Source: Branchiostoma belcheri (Eukaryota; Chordata; Leptocardii; Amphioxiformes; Branchiostomatidae). Taken from it: DNA of 64,000 nt. The stretch covers positions 510,496 through 574,495 of the forward strand of contig NW_017804098.1 of the NCBI RefSeq assembly GCF_001625305.1, given 5' to 3'. The notes under the pieces were generated by a model, which saw nothing but the letters and a program-made list of their open reading frames with translations, did not search any database and was not told the origin of the DNA. Below, piece after piece: positions 26,501-37,033 of the stretch. The position numbers were made by a program, and so were the translations under genes. Every line of letters begins with the position of its first letter. Within the stretch, counting starts at the first letter, position 1.

Positions 26501-29500
26501 AAATTTCAAAGCCACCATTAGTAGTGGACTTAATGATTTATTATGTGTTAGAGATGGTGCTGTATGGTGACTACTAGAGTAAACTTGTATTATTTTCTTC
26601 AGAAAAGAGCTTGGTCTACATAAGATTGAAAGTGTCCAATCAAATTTAAATGAGTCAAGGAGAATGTTGCACGTTGTTAAGAAAATAGCAAAAGATAAAC
26701 AGTTTCATTGATGCTGAAAGACACAACTTGTACAGGGCTGCATTGACTGGTGTATAATTCTACTGGATGACCTTCCCTCCCCACCCAACTCTACATAGGC
26801 ATGATAATCCAATTTCTGCTTTAGAACACTTTGCAATAGCAACAGTACCTTTGTTGGGTTCTGTCATTACCACATGGATAAGTAATTTGTCAAGGACTCG
26901 CCCTGTAATAAATTTTCCCCTTTTGCTGAGTCATTGTCTACAGAATGTAGCTATTTTTCTATCTAACCTGAAAAGTCTGACCTGGCAGATATCTTTTCTC
27001 AAAGTACATAAAGGCTATCTCGTATATAGAAAGTAATAAAACTCTGCTAGATGCAATTAGACATGACTTTCAGCTGAACTTGGACTTGAGACCATACAAC
27101 AGCAAACAGGGAATAACCTCCCGCTGCCTGAAAATTGATGAAGGCATAAAACTTTAATGTAGCAGTGTTGAACTCTGTCATGTTCTGGCCAGTTTTGTAG
27201 CCCCAGGGGATCCTAGCCAGACCTGGGTGATCCTAAATTGAGATGCACCATAGCAAAGAGAGGATTAATGTTTTTTTTCACACCCACACATATAACGGAG
27301 TTGACTTTGTAGTTGAAGGAAGCATTCACAATAATCCTTCCTTCACGTTCATTACTCATCTGTGTTTTATGGGACGTAATTTTATGACTTCATTTTTATT
27401 TATTGGCATCATCCACCCAAGGGATTCTTCAGTTGTGGTGTTGTTATGTGCAATGGCTTACAGTGTGCCCTGTCAGAAGTGAAGTGTCAGATCCCTTGAG
27501 CTTCATTAGATATCAAAGACACTGCTCCTGTCACCTCACCCACATTCCAAATTCAGCAGTTGTCTCAGGATGAATCATCCAGAGGGTGTCTGACTGCAAA
27601 TTTGGATGACGGCCAGTATGTCCCTGACGTTCTGCGTGTCTTGTGCTAATTTCTAGCCTGTAACGTTGAATGTAGTGCAAATGAAATTTATTCCGGTAAT
27701 GTACTTCACCATCATGCTTTTCAGCAAGACCTTTACTACTCCTGAACACAGCTAATTTGTGTACTTCCATGTTTTGTTGTCTGTTTGATTAAAGGTTTAA
27801 GAGTCTAAGATATTTGCATGCCCAACTGACGTAGACTTCGGCCTTCTTAAGTCCAGATATGCTTTCTTGTCTTAGAATACTATTTCCTACCTTCATTTTA
27901 TAACCATTTCACATAGGTATGTGAATCGATCCAACAGCTCTGTCTTCCGTGCATGCAATTTCTCAATAATGCATGTACTCCCATGAGGCACAGACATATC
28001 TCCGTCTGACTGCTGCCTGTGAGTTTATGCAGTATCTTACTCAAAACTGCTGTCTCTTCAACCCTCTGTAGAAGTGTATGTTCAAGAGAAGTTTCAGAAG
28101 ACGGACTTTGTGCAAGCCTTCATGCAGCCTTCAACAAAGGACAAAATCTCATCCTCCAAGGATGGTGGGCACTTTTCCTCCACACTTGGTCCATTTGTGT
28201 TTATATAGAATAGAATTCACCTCTGGAGCTATCCACTCACTCACTCACTATCCTGGCTTAGGAGCAAAATTGTGTAGGCTCTTGAAGAAGACAGGCATTG
28301 TGCCAAACATCTACAGCACCAAGATACCAGTGCTGATTTCCCCCATTTCTTGTTGTGGAGGTGATCCAGACCTGTGTCAGGACTCCGGAGACTCATTTGT
28401 ATCCTAGCATCTTCTCTGGAGAAATGCCTCAGCCACTCAGAAATTGAAAACTCGCTAAATCATAGCTGCTTCAAGTGCGTGGGTGGTAGTTTTCAAAGAG
28501 GCTGTGATTAGACTTCCAGCCTCCAATCAGTTCACCAGGTTTTGATTGATTGTACTTGGCTGGTATGTGGTGCAGATTTCCATTGTAGCAAAGAGTAGTT
28601 CAAAACAACATTGTCGCATTATAAAACATGCGACAAAAAATTTAAGTTAACCTGAAACAACATTTTATTTACATTGCCACAATAATGTTTGAGTCATCGT
28701 CTGTATTCCATTTAGTATCACAGATCCCATCTGCTCAATAACTGTCCTCAATATAATATTGATTATTCCACTGTCTTTGACCTGGAAAGGAGGAGGCACC
28801 CCTTCTGCAGGTCTCCATTATCCCCTCCCCTTTCTGTGTCATTGTGATTGCTTCACAGGTTGTGGTTGTATTGCATACAGAATTTGGACAAGTCTTGATT
28901 ACATATAATGGCATGGTGATATTAACATAGAATGGATCAGTTTCAATTATGTTGTTTGTGTAGTCAACCATGTAGCAGAAGATCTTTGAAGAATTTGTTT
29001 CCCGTTTTTCGTCTGTCATTTTGGAAATTTGTCCTCTTTCAACTTTAATCTCCAAATATTATCAGCATCTTTAACATTTTGAAACAGTTCCCTTGTACAT
29101 CATATTTACAACACAAGTGTTTCAGTGGCAAGGTTAACTAAATCAAGAGGGTGTAATCAACCACAAATTGTGAGCTTCATGACTTCCTCATGTTCATTCA
29201 TGTTGTTTCCTCCCCTCCCACTGCTTCCATGATGTACCTAGATGAGGAGTATGACTATGAGTATGACTCATCCTATTACCCCGATGGCAATACTCCAAGC
29301 CCCGGGACCCCTGATGGACAGACCTCGTCTGACCTTGATGGTAATTGCATCCCCAGTCTGTAATGGCACACAGCTAGGTCATCTTGGTGAATCCTTGGCT
29401 CCGACCAAAGTTAGATCAGAGTCATAAACAAGGTCATTTCTAGAGTAATGGAGATTGCAACATGTAAGGCACCATTAAATGTTAGGCAGCCAATGACAGT

Positions 29501-32500
29501 TGTAGTACAAACATCACCACCGGAGGAGATGTAAGACTTCCCCCTCCACAGTAAACACGCAATGCAGCACCAGTATCTATTTAGTCATACTCATGGTCCA
29601 CATCTTCATGTCAGTGAAGTCACCTGTTCATGAATGTCCTGTGTTCTCTTCCATCTGCTTGGTGTCATTTCCTTTGCTCACCTGTGTTTTCTCCCCACAT
29701 TGTTCTTTCCCTCCCTCATGAAGCATCCCGCATTCAGGAGATAGATGACAAAATCAGTGAAATACTGGACAGCACCGCTCTACCATCCGACAAAAGTCAG
29801 GCTGTGATAGATGAGAAAATCATGGCAATCTTAGGTTCACAGCTTCCCGAGGATGATGACTCCACAACTCTTAGTGGTAATGCACCCCCCGTGTTGTGTC
29901 GTGATGTGCAGTGATGTAGTTTGTTTAATGATGGTCCAGGTGGTAGCTGTTTCCTCATAATCCTCAGGGTCATTCACTACTGGATACAATTTGGTAGTTA
30001 CTGACCTGTTGCGATCAGGGCATGCAGTTTTGATTCTGTTGATGTCTTTTCAGACTGGTTTTGATTCTTAAATGGCTTGTTATTTTTGACCTTCCTTAAT
30101 TTTGTCTGTTGCTGTCTTATCTATACCCTTCATCCATAGGAATAAGAATGATCCAAAGGGATAATTTTCTTGTACATAAACAGTCCTGTTAAGTTAACAT
30201 TATTCTCCTGATAACAGACACGCCCATTTTTTTTTCTTCGGTGCCACGAAGTCTCTAGAATATTTGCCAATAATGCCAGTACAGCTACAAGGCACCTCAC
30301 ATTGCTGTTTTTTTTCCCATTAACCCACACTTCGAATATCCAATACTTGTCAAGGTCAGTTGTGTTGTACTGATTTCTTGTACGATAAACAGGGTGCTCT
30401 TCAGGTATCTCTTACTATAAAGAAAGTCTTCACAGGTTCATGATGGCAGACCATGTTATCATTCTTGTACATGGATGTAGATTGATGTGATTACCTGCCT
30501 TTGCTCTAAAGATGTCACCTTGCCAGACAAGCCACTGAAGGAGACCCCCAAGAAACCCAAGTCCTCTGAGAAGGAGGAAGATACAGAGAACACCAAAGAC
30601 AATAAAACACCAAAGAGCGGTAAATGAACCAGTCTCTACTGAACCATCCAGCACGCTTAATGCTGCTTTCACTAACCCATTGTTATTATTATTACAACAT
30701 TGCCTCAGTGTGCAATGCACATGTATGCTGTATACATGGTGCTTGAGGGCATGTATACAGAATGTCCCTGATCCGCATAAACACGCCAAATGAATCTACA
30801 AGGCCACTAACTCTCAAATGCTACAATAAATCTCTGTTTGTAAGGGTTTGCTACTACCCTAAATAAGTATGTAACATTTTTGTTTACTGCTTTGTACGTA
30901 AAGAAAATTCCAAAGTGGTACTTTTGGATCTGATGTGTGCCAGTGAACAGTCTGACCAAAAATCACCCAGGCCCAGATTGTCCCATTATCTGTGATTTTG
31001 TATTGATTTTTAAAGGATGGTCTGAACCAAAGGGAGGTGGTCTTGATTAGACCCTGGCATGCTACCATGCTTGTTGTGTCTGGAAAAAAAAAGACGTTTC
31101 CCTTTGTACATCTGACGTTTTCTTTTAACCCCGAAGACCATCTCCATCAACTCTAGACGTTGGCATTAAGCTCCCCTGTGATCAGTGTTCAGTAGAGACA
31201 CTCATTTACTTTCTGTGTCTTGATAGTTCTTCCCTTTGTTGTAGTGCGACTAACAGGTATTCCTGACAAGTGATGGAAGTGATGTACAGCAGCGTCATCT
31301 ATCTGTGGTTGTTCCTGTGCTGTGTTGTCACAGCCAGTCCAGCAGAAGCACTAACTGATGTTTTGCCTGCAGCATAGACCATCATTTCCCCTTTGTTACA
31401 TGTGTTGCATACTAACATTCAGTCCGGGGCCTGTTTCAGTTAGCTGCACAGACATTATTTCAAAGATCAATTTACTTAGAGTTGATGATGCTTCCTAATG
31501 CATGCTAGCAAGCGATTTGTTTTCATCCATCCTCTTAGGATGACCATTTTACTCAAGTTGCCATGATTTAGAAAAGGGTACAAGAACATACATTATTTTT
31601 ATGGTTGCACACAACAAAACTCATTAACTACCGAATATGGCACAACAATAATAGTCTTGTAACTTGCCATGAAAGTTAAAGAGGAAAAGGGATAACATGT
31701 TACTAGTATTAGATGACAATATACATCATGTATGATATGAAAATGATAAGAATCAGCCCACAATCCTTTTGGCCACTTAACTGAAAAGGTAAAGCTTGAA
31801 TATTCTCAGAAATATGCTGCTCTTTGTTGTGTTTTATCTTGCTTGTTTATCATTATCATGCTGACAAGCAGCATCTATTTAAAGTGGCTGTCACATGCTT
31901 GTGACTGTTCAGTTTGTATGTACCCTTGACTGATGGTGCATGTGCTCATCTTGTGCTCCTGCATACTGAATAGATATGCTGATTTATGTTGTTTGTAATA
32001 TTAGAATGATTATATTCAGTAATGATCAGCAGTACACGAGTATTTGTGATATGTGCTATAATGAAGCATGGCTTAAGTGTTGCTAATACATGTAGCTCCC
32101 ACACATGATGGTATATTAATCTGTAATATTTGTTCACCCAGTTTACTGGATGAAACATCCCTGCAGCCCATGTAATAACAGCATCTTTTCCCCACAAGGC
32201 AGTATTTTAACTTACTAATACATCATACATGTACTTTGAAATTGCAGACAAGGAAAGCATATCAATGCATGGTCACCTCTAAGTAATAAAGTTACATGTA
32301 CATGTATTGCTATAGTTGTAACAACTTGTATAGTGTATAATACAGATACAAGTGTACATGTACACATGTGTATGTGTACTTAAGTCCCTTTGTTGTTCAT
32401 GGCGCAGACCCACTGCTGACTGGAGCCAAGCAGGACCTGGAGGCTGACCGGCAGATCATCAACCCTGAGGACCTTCCCGTGTACCAGAGGCCGGAGCCAC

Positions 32501-33609
32501 TCGTCCCCATCGGCATCCTGCCTGTGGAGGTAGAGCAGGACATTCCTGACCTGGAGGACCAGCGCATCAACGACATCCTTAAGGACGGTCAGTACTGACT
32601 CAGACTTCATGCTGTTAACTTAGATGTATAGCTCAATGAAGAATGGGGTTTCGCACATGGTCCAGTGGACACAGGCATGAACCATCATCTACTACTCCAA
32701 AGTTCTTTGAGAAAACTTTGCTATAGATGCCTGTAGGAGACTGAAACATGTGACCTGTATTCCACAGATGATGACAAGCCTGCCAAGGTGGATTATTTTG
32801 GAGATGATGAGGAAGATGAAGATGCTGAGGGAGAGGGCCAGGCTGAGAAGAAGGTTCTCGTGACCCCACAGCACCTGCAGAAGTTTGCTGCATCCAAGGC
32901 TGACAGACCTCCACAGGCAGCATCTTTTGTAAGTCATGTACCATGGGCTTGTGTTAAAAAAGTAATGAAACCAGTGCAGTTGTAATGGAGGGTTAGAGGA
33001 AATAATAATTTTAACTGTGAAGTGTGTTTATCCTAGCCCTCATTGGTATACCAGCAATTGCTTGCTTGCATGTGATCACTGTTGATGTATGACTAGTACT
33101 GTGCTTTGTTACAACTCCCATCAAATATTACGTCCTTGAGCTGGCTCTAACTCTTGTTGTTGTTATTGCAGGTGAAGAAGAGCCAGTGGAACAAGCACAT
33201 GAGCAACATCACCAACCTCACCACCCTCTCCATCACTGTGGCTGCTGCCATCATTGCTGTCATCATCATCGTGGCCCTCATCGTCCTGCGCAAGAAGCAT
33301 GCCCCCATGCGCCAACCAGGTCAGAAGTGTTCATGTGTATTCTGTTGTCATTTTGACATTAGGTGGGATGCCAAATAAAGGGCAGTGGCAACACCAAATG
33401 AGAATGACTTGAATGTGTATTGTAAATTATAGTAGTCCAGAAGAAAGAAAGTCAGTCTTTCTAAGATTCTCTGTTGTTCCACAGGTGTGAACCATGCGGT
33501 GGTGGAGGTCGACCCCAGCATGACCCCAGAGGAGCGTCACGTCAGTAAGATGCAGCAGAATGGCTATGAGAACCCCACGTACAAGTACTTCGAGCAGTCG
33601 CAGCAGTAG
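8534..33609 (+). CDS. APP: Amyloid precursor protein-like (APP family) membrane protein, 19 exons
   Basis: Single-pass type I membrane protein, a neuronal adhesion/signalling receptor family processed by secretases. Coding exons: 8534-8608, 14989-15162, 15337-15469, 15769-15860, 15979-16150, 17017-17145, 18788-18936, 19476-19571, 19704-19862, 21553-21698, 26315-26397, 28072-28164, 29242-29340, 29724-29876, 30512-30619, 32408-32587, 32768-32928, 33172-33319, 33485-33609. They sum to 2475 nt with every phase matching, giving 824 aa. Order: signal peptide (1-~20, [20 protein letters not shown]), E1 (growth-factor-like plus copper-binding-like, ~26-215), an EGF module (~216-258), E2 helical domain (~275-469), acidic/Pro-rich stalk (~470-734), transmembrane helix (~753-774), and a cytoplasmic tail ending [15 protein letters not shown] with the YENPTY adaptor motif. 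The start ATG opens the signal peptide and has good context. No Kunitz domain and no recognisable amyloid-beta core are present. The stalk exons are the least certain part; the rest is strongly supported by family resemblance. Confidence 0.95.
8609..14988 (+). other. Intron 1 of the APP-like gene (6.4 kb)
   Basis: Long first intron between the signal-peptide exon (donor gtaaga) and the first E1 exon (acceptor ccctgcag). It contains a hAT-like short element at 12134-12499 but no exon I can support. First introns of this length often hold regulatory elements; none is identifiable by eye. Confidence 0.8.
12134..12499. mobile_element. Non-autonomous TIR element, hAT-like ends
   Basis: About 366 bp bounded by terminal inverted repeats: catagttctcaccagg at the left and cctggtgagaaccctg at the right, whose reverse complement is cagggttctcaccagg. 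Just inside both ends is a second inverted block (agcgtagggg type). The left interior has three tandem copies of a ccccctacgctgtgattt-like unit at about 12165-12220. AGGTG flanks both sides (12129-12133 and 12500-12504), possibly a decayed target duplication. The CAGGG-type terminus suggests hAT. No transposase is encoded. Confidence 0.65.
14989..16150 (+). other. APP-like exons 2-5: E1 domain
   Basis: Exons 2-3 encode the growth-factor-like subdomain (markers [35 protein letters not shown]). Exons 4-5 encode the copper-binding-like subdomain ([42 protein letters not shown]). The overall fold signature and most cysteines match vertebrate APP. Differences from human APP that I can read: the cysteines equivalent to C38 and C62 are both absent, the C98-C105 loop reads CKPGSTAPC instead of a basic loop, and the copper-ligand histidines are replaced (CTTFFKWRD). 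One N-glycosylation sequon (HNSS) lies in exon 4. Confidence 0.93.
17017..17145 (+). other. EGF-like exon within the APP-like gene
   Basis: A 129-nt exon (43 codons) with phase 1 at both ends, between exon 5 (end of E1) and exon 7 (start of E2). It encodes one EGF repeat: [10 protein letters not shown], then [22 protein letters not shown]. The six cysteines are spaced C-x6-C-x5-C-x9-C-x1-C-x10-C, as in nidogen-type EGF domains. The N-terminal D-x-D/N-E calcium-binding signature is missing, so it is probably not a cbEGF. Acceptor ctcacag and donor gtaaat are canonical. A symmetric exon can be skipped without shifting frame. Confidence 0.93.
21699..26314 (+). other. Intron 10 of the APP-like gene
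   Basis: 4.6-kb intron splitting the E2 domain. It contains the repeat copy at 21950-22779 and otherwise no exon that I can support; open frames here have no family resemblance. Confidence 0.75.
21950..22779. mobile_element. Short non-autonomous repeat, copy 1 (palindromic left end)
   Basis: This unit is shared at high identity with 45129-45923. Common features are a left end containing gtggtgaacccatattgc, a pyrimidine-rich cttcttcttc run, a roughly 70-bp tandem duplication (gctgattggctgttggga units) and a right end with gtggtgaacccatcgctg. The right end then has a 7-bp hairpin (atttgct/agcaaat) about 13 nt before a terminal ctag. A 3' hairpin followed by CTAG resembles Helitron termini, but the left end does not start with TC, so the class is open. 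In this copy the left end is a long palindrome (arms about 21950-21980 and 21989-22019). Confidence 0.7.
28072..32928 (+). other. APP-like exons 12-17: variable acidic stalk
   Basis: Exons 28072-28164, 29242-29340, 29724-29876, 30512-30619, 32408-32587 and 32768-32928. The first five are phase 1-1; the last is phase 1-0. They encode [14 protein letters not shown] (continuing E2), a Tyr/Asp-rich segment ([16 protein letters not shown]), a mixed segment with two ISEILDS / IMAILGS-like repeats, a Lys/Glu/Pro-rich segment, a segment with [19 protein letters not shown], and a strongly acidic segment ([15 protein letters not shown]). Low conservation is expected of this linker. I placed each exon by in-phase GT/AG sites, so transcript data could change individual boundaries. 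Confidence 0.75.
28611..28636. repeat. Perfect 9-bp hairpin in an intron
   Basis: ttgtcgcat at 28611-28619 and atgcgacaa at 28628-28636 form a perfect stem with an 8-nt loop, inside the intron between APP-like exons 12 and 13. It is probably a chance structure or the remnant of a small element. Confidence 0.4.
33172..33609 (+). other. APP-like exons 18-19: transmembrane and intracellular domain
   Basis: Exon 33172-33319 encodes the juxtamembrane [18 protein letters not shown], a hydrophobic helix ([19 protein letters not shown]) and the stop-transfer LRKK. Exon 33485-33609 encodes [20 protein letters not shown] and [16 protein letters not shown], then stop. The cytoplasmic part is nearly identical to vertebrate APP, including the TPEER phosphorylation motif and the NPTY adaptor motif. 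There is no human-type LVFFA core, and no Gly-xxx-Gly run in the helix; alanines occupy such positions instead. Two sequons (NIT, NLT) sit directly outside the membrane. Confidence 0.95.
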
Positions 33610-36600
33610 GCACCGTGTTAGCCTGCGGGATGTACATGTAATTGATCAAACATAGCAGCTCCCAATTTTATCAGCAGAAATCCAGTTTGTTGTGGTATCA
33701 CAGACACTACTTACCTGTATCCAAGCAGTTTCCGAGTCAACGAAGCACAGGATGTTGACGATTGGCTGAGAATCATGACTGTCAGACATTTTGTAATGTA
33801 ACTGATAAATCGGCAAAAAGAAAAACACACAACCCAGCTTCCATCAAGTGTAAATGTATCAAATTCACAATAATAGGAAAGGAAAATGAATAACAATTGC
33901 TTCCAAAGTGCTTCAGTGATAATTTGTAAGACAGCTTTAGTCTTGTGTACAAAGGAGTGTTGATGAGAAAAGTCAGTCCCAGAGTTTGTTTTTGAAGTCC
34001 CCTCCCTAAATTCTGTTTCGGAAATAATTGAATTCAAGAAAACGCAATAATGATGTTTGAACTGCCTTTGTGTGGTAACTTGTTGATCAAAGCAAAAGAA
34101 CTGAAGTAATTTCCTGATAACTGAAGAAACTAACCCTGGGACTGGTGCAGTTTTAGCACAGGTACTAGATAAATGCATGCTATAGATCAGTTTGGAGTAA
34201 CCCATAACCCACATTTGGATCCTATAGTGGTGTAGTTAGTATTACCATTGTTTTGGGAAAGGCATTCAGTGATGTATGTAGTTCTTCATATCACAAAATA
34301 TATCAGGTGAAGTGTAGCTATTGTCCACAACTAATCGACTGTAAGAGTTTTAATTTTGTTCACTTTTGCTGATTTTTTACTTTTTAATTTTAGTGAAGCC
34401 CGAAGAAGCAGCCACAGGCTGTGTAAAGGGGACTCCTCCTTTGGTTGCTTGTAGGGACATTGTTTTCAGATTTGTATGTAATATGTGGTGTTGTGGTGGT
34501 GCGCTTAGATAGCATATTTGTATTTAAGCAAGGACATTGGTCACTCTGTGGGTCTCAAGAGCATTCCACGTAGATGAGGAAAGAGAGAAATAGGCAGGTA
34601 ACTTCTTATAAAAAAAATTGTGTCTTGTGCCGTACGAATGCATGTGTACAGTCCTCAGTGCTTTGTACTTATGTGACTACTTAAAGAAAACAGGTCTAAC
34701 CAATTACCCTGGCTATGAAGAAGTGTTATTCAGTGGTTATGTGAACTGTTATCAAGTTCTGTACACGTGTATGTCAGGTTGAAATACAGGAGTGATCACA
34801 GTCTTGTAGTGCTTTACCACAGAGTTTGTTCTTATATTCTGTTAAAAGATTTTTTTTAGTTTTTCAAAGTGCTGGACCACTGAGTTCCTTTGCTGTGCAT
34901 ACCTGTACTTCATTGATAATGAGTAGCAAATATACAACCCACTGTTAATCACTTAAGCATTGTATAGATTCTGGTTCATTTTATACCAACAATAATGTAT
35001 TCATCCTTGAAAGTAGGTTGCAAGGAATAGCCACTTCTCAAAGAAACACTAGCTCAAGCATGTGACCTGTTTTAATATCAGTAGTTAAGTTTATTTGCTG
35101 CTATGTACAACACTTTAAGTTTGTTGCCTTTATTCTAAAGCTGTTCTTGACTTGCCTGGATATTTCCACTGTGAGAATGTGGTTCCTCTGTACAGGATTC
35201 TGTACTAACTTCTACCTCACACTGACTGAAAACTTAATCCAGTTGGCCTTGGGGACCTGTATATCTTGGCATCAATGAAGACGAGTCTGGACTCTGGAGA
35301 CTGTTAGCCTTTGAAGAGTAGCCTACAGCTTCGATAGTAGGCACCATCTTCAATTTTATTGTCCCTTCTCACAGAAGGCAAAGATAAAAATTGGAACATC
35401 TGCATGGACTGATTTTTGGGGCTAGTCTTAACACCTAGCAGTTCTCTAATTGGTTTGATTTGCTGGTAAAAGAGATGCTAAGTATACATCCTCTCAATGG
35501 CCTACACAGCTCTATACAACACCTTCCACCATGCACTGCCATGTTCAGGTGGGTATGACATTGCTCTTCTATAGTTGCAAGTCATACGCCACCTTAGGAA
35601 CATGGTACGTGTATCTGCCATACTGGAATGACGACTAGTCTTTGTACTTATATCTTGTCGGCAAGCTTGCTTGTCGACCCTCTCCTAGGGAATCATTTTC
35701 CACTGTTGAAAGCGCATCCAAGCAAGTGCTTCCTTCTAGTCCCTACACGTTCGTTCACTTACAAAGTTTCTGGTATTCCCATTACTTTTGCTGTAACTAT
35801 TTATTGTGGTGGGCTGTATTATAGTACTTACAAAAAAGGCTTTGACACTTGGGTTTTTGTAAGATCAGCATACAATCATGCATGTGGTTACACCTGGATT
35901 CCATTAAACAAACCCATTGTGTTGTTCTGCCAAGTCTGTGTGGTGTCATTCATGTGTCATTGATGTTAAGACTTAAAAGAATCATGGACATGAAAGCTAC
36001 ACGAGTACCCAGTCCAATATCTAATCTACATATTGTATCATAAGTGCAGTGTGAAGGTTGTACATTGAAATACAGTGCATGTTGAGCCAGAGTGCACCTT
36101 CAAGGATCCCAACCCAAAATTGGAAAAAAAAACTTCCTTTAGCAGAATACTAAATCTAGAACTTACCAAGCATTTCTTATAGCTGGGTCTACCAGGGAAA
36201 TTATACAGCATCCTCTACTCGTGACAGCCATTTTATTTCCCCCAGGCACTATTATCATTCAACTTGTTTTATATCCTTTTAGGAATTTTTTTTTTCAATT
36301 GGGACATAAAGTCTTTCCATCGTAATGCTTTCTGTGTCATATACAGGCCAACGTGCCCCATAGCACAGTCCCTGCACGTCCAATTGAGATTTGTGGACTA
36401 TAAAAAGCCAGGCAAATTCAATGACTAATAGGGAATTGTATACCTGCTGGCACAGTTGTACTCGGAGGAAGTTTTTGACGGATTGCATTATAGTTTGAAG
36501 CTATGCGTGGGATGTTCTATGGGCATGCAGATAAACCTAGAGCAAAATTCTCCCATTGCATTGCATTGCTGTAGCCAGTGGTCAATCCATATGGATTGTT

Positions 36601-37033
36601 CTGTAGTACCATATAAATGCATGACTTTGGACTTGAAATTGGCAAATATGGGACAGTTCATGAACATGGCTCTTTCTGTTGATTAATATATGCCTGAGGT
36701 AGAATACAATCATCCGTTGCTTAAAATTGGTGTCAAGACAAAATGATCACCCAAATGAGAGTGTTATAGCTACCCTGATATATCTTAATATGTTTTTTCT
36801 TCTTAATACATCAACCTAACAAAGTTGCAGAATATTTTCATAATATACAAATAGAAGTGTTGAAACGTACATACTCTAACTTAACTTATTGATTGAAGTC
36901 TTTACAAATTTCTGTGGGAACACAAAGTTTACATAAACCATTTCATAACTATTGACGTCATCTCACAAATCATCCAGAAATTAACTTTTAAAAGATATGT
37001 TTTTCAGATTCTGTCCAGTTGTCCATGGCTGCC
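33610..37033. other. APP-like 3'UTR and intergenic spacer
   Basis: Begins right after the APP-like stop codon. The 3'UTR is probably long. I found no AATAAA close to the stop; an ATTAAA near 35904 followed by GT-rich sequence is a possible weak polyadenylation signal. A 167-codon open frame on the minus strand (33711-34214) has no family resemblance and is treated as chance. The convergent hexosaminidase gene ends at 37034, so its 3'UTR also lies here. Confidence 0.5.

Noticed and set aside
33711-34214. 167-codon minus-strand open frame after the APP-like stop
   Set aside because: No domain, no signal or membrane pattern typical of a family, AT-driven composition; lies in the probable 3'UTR.
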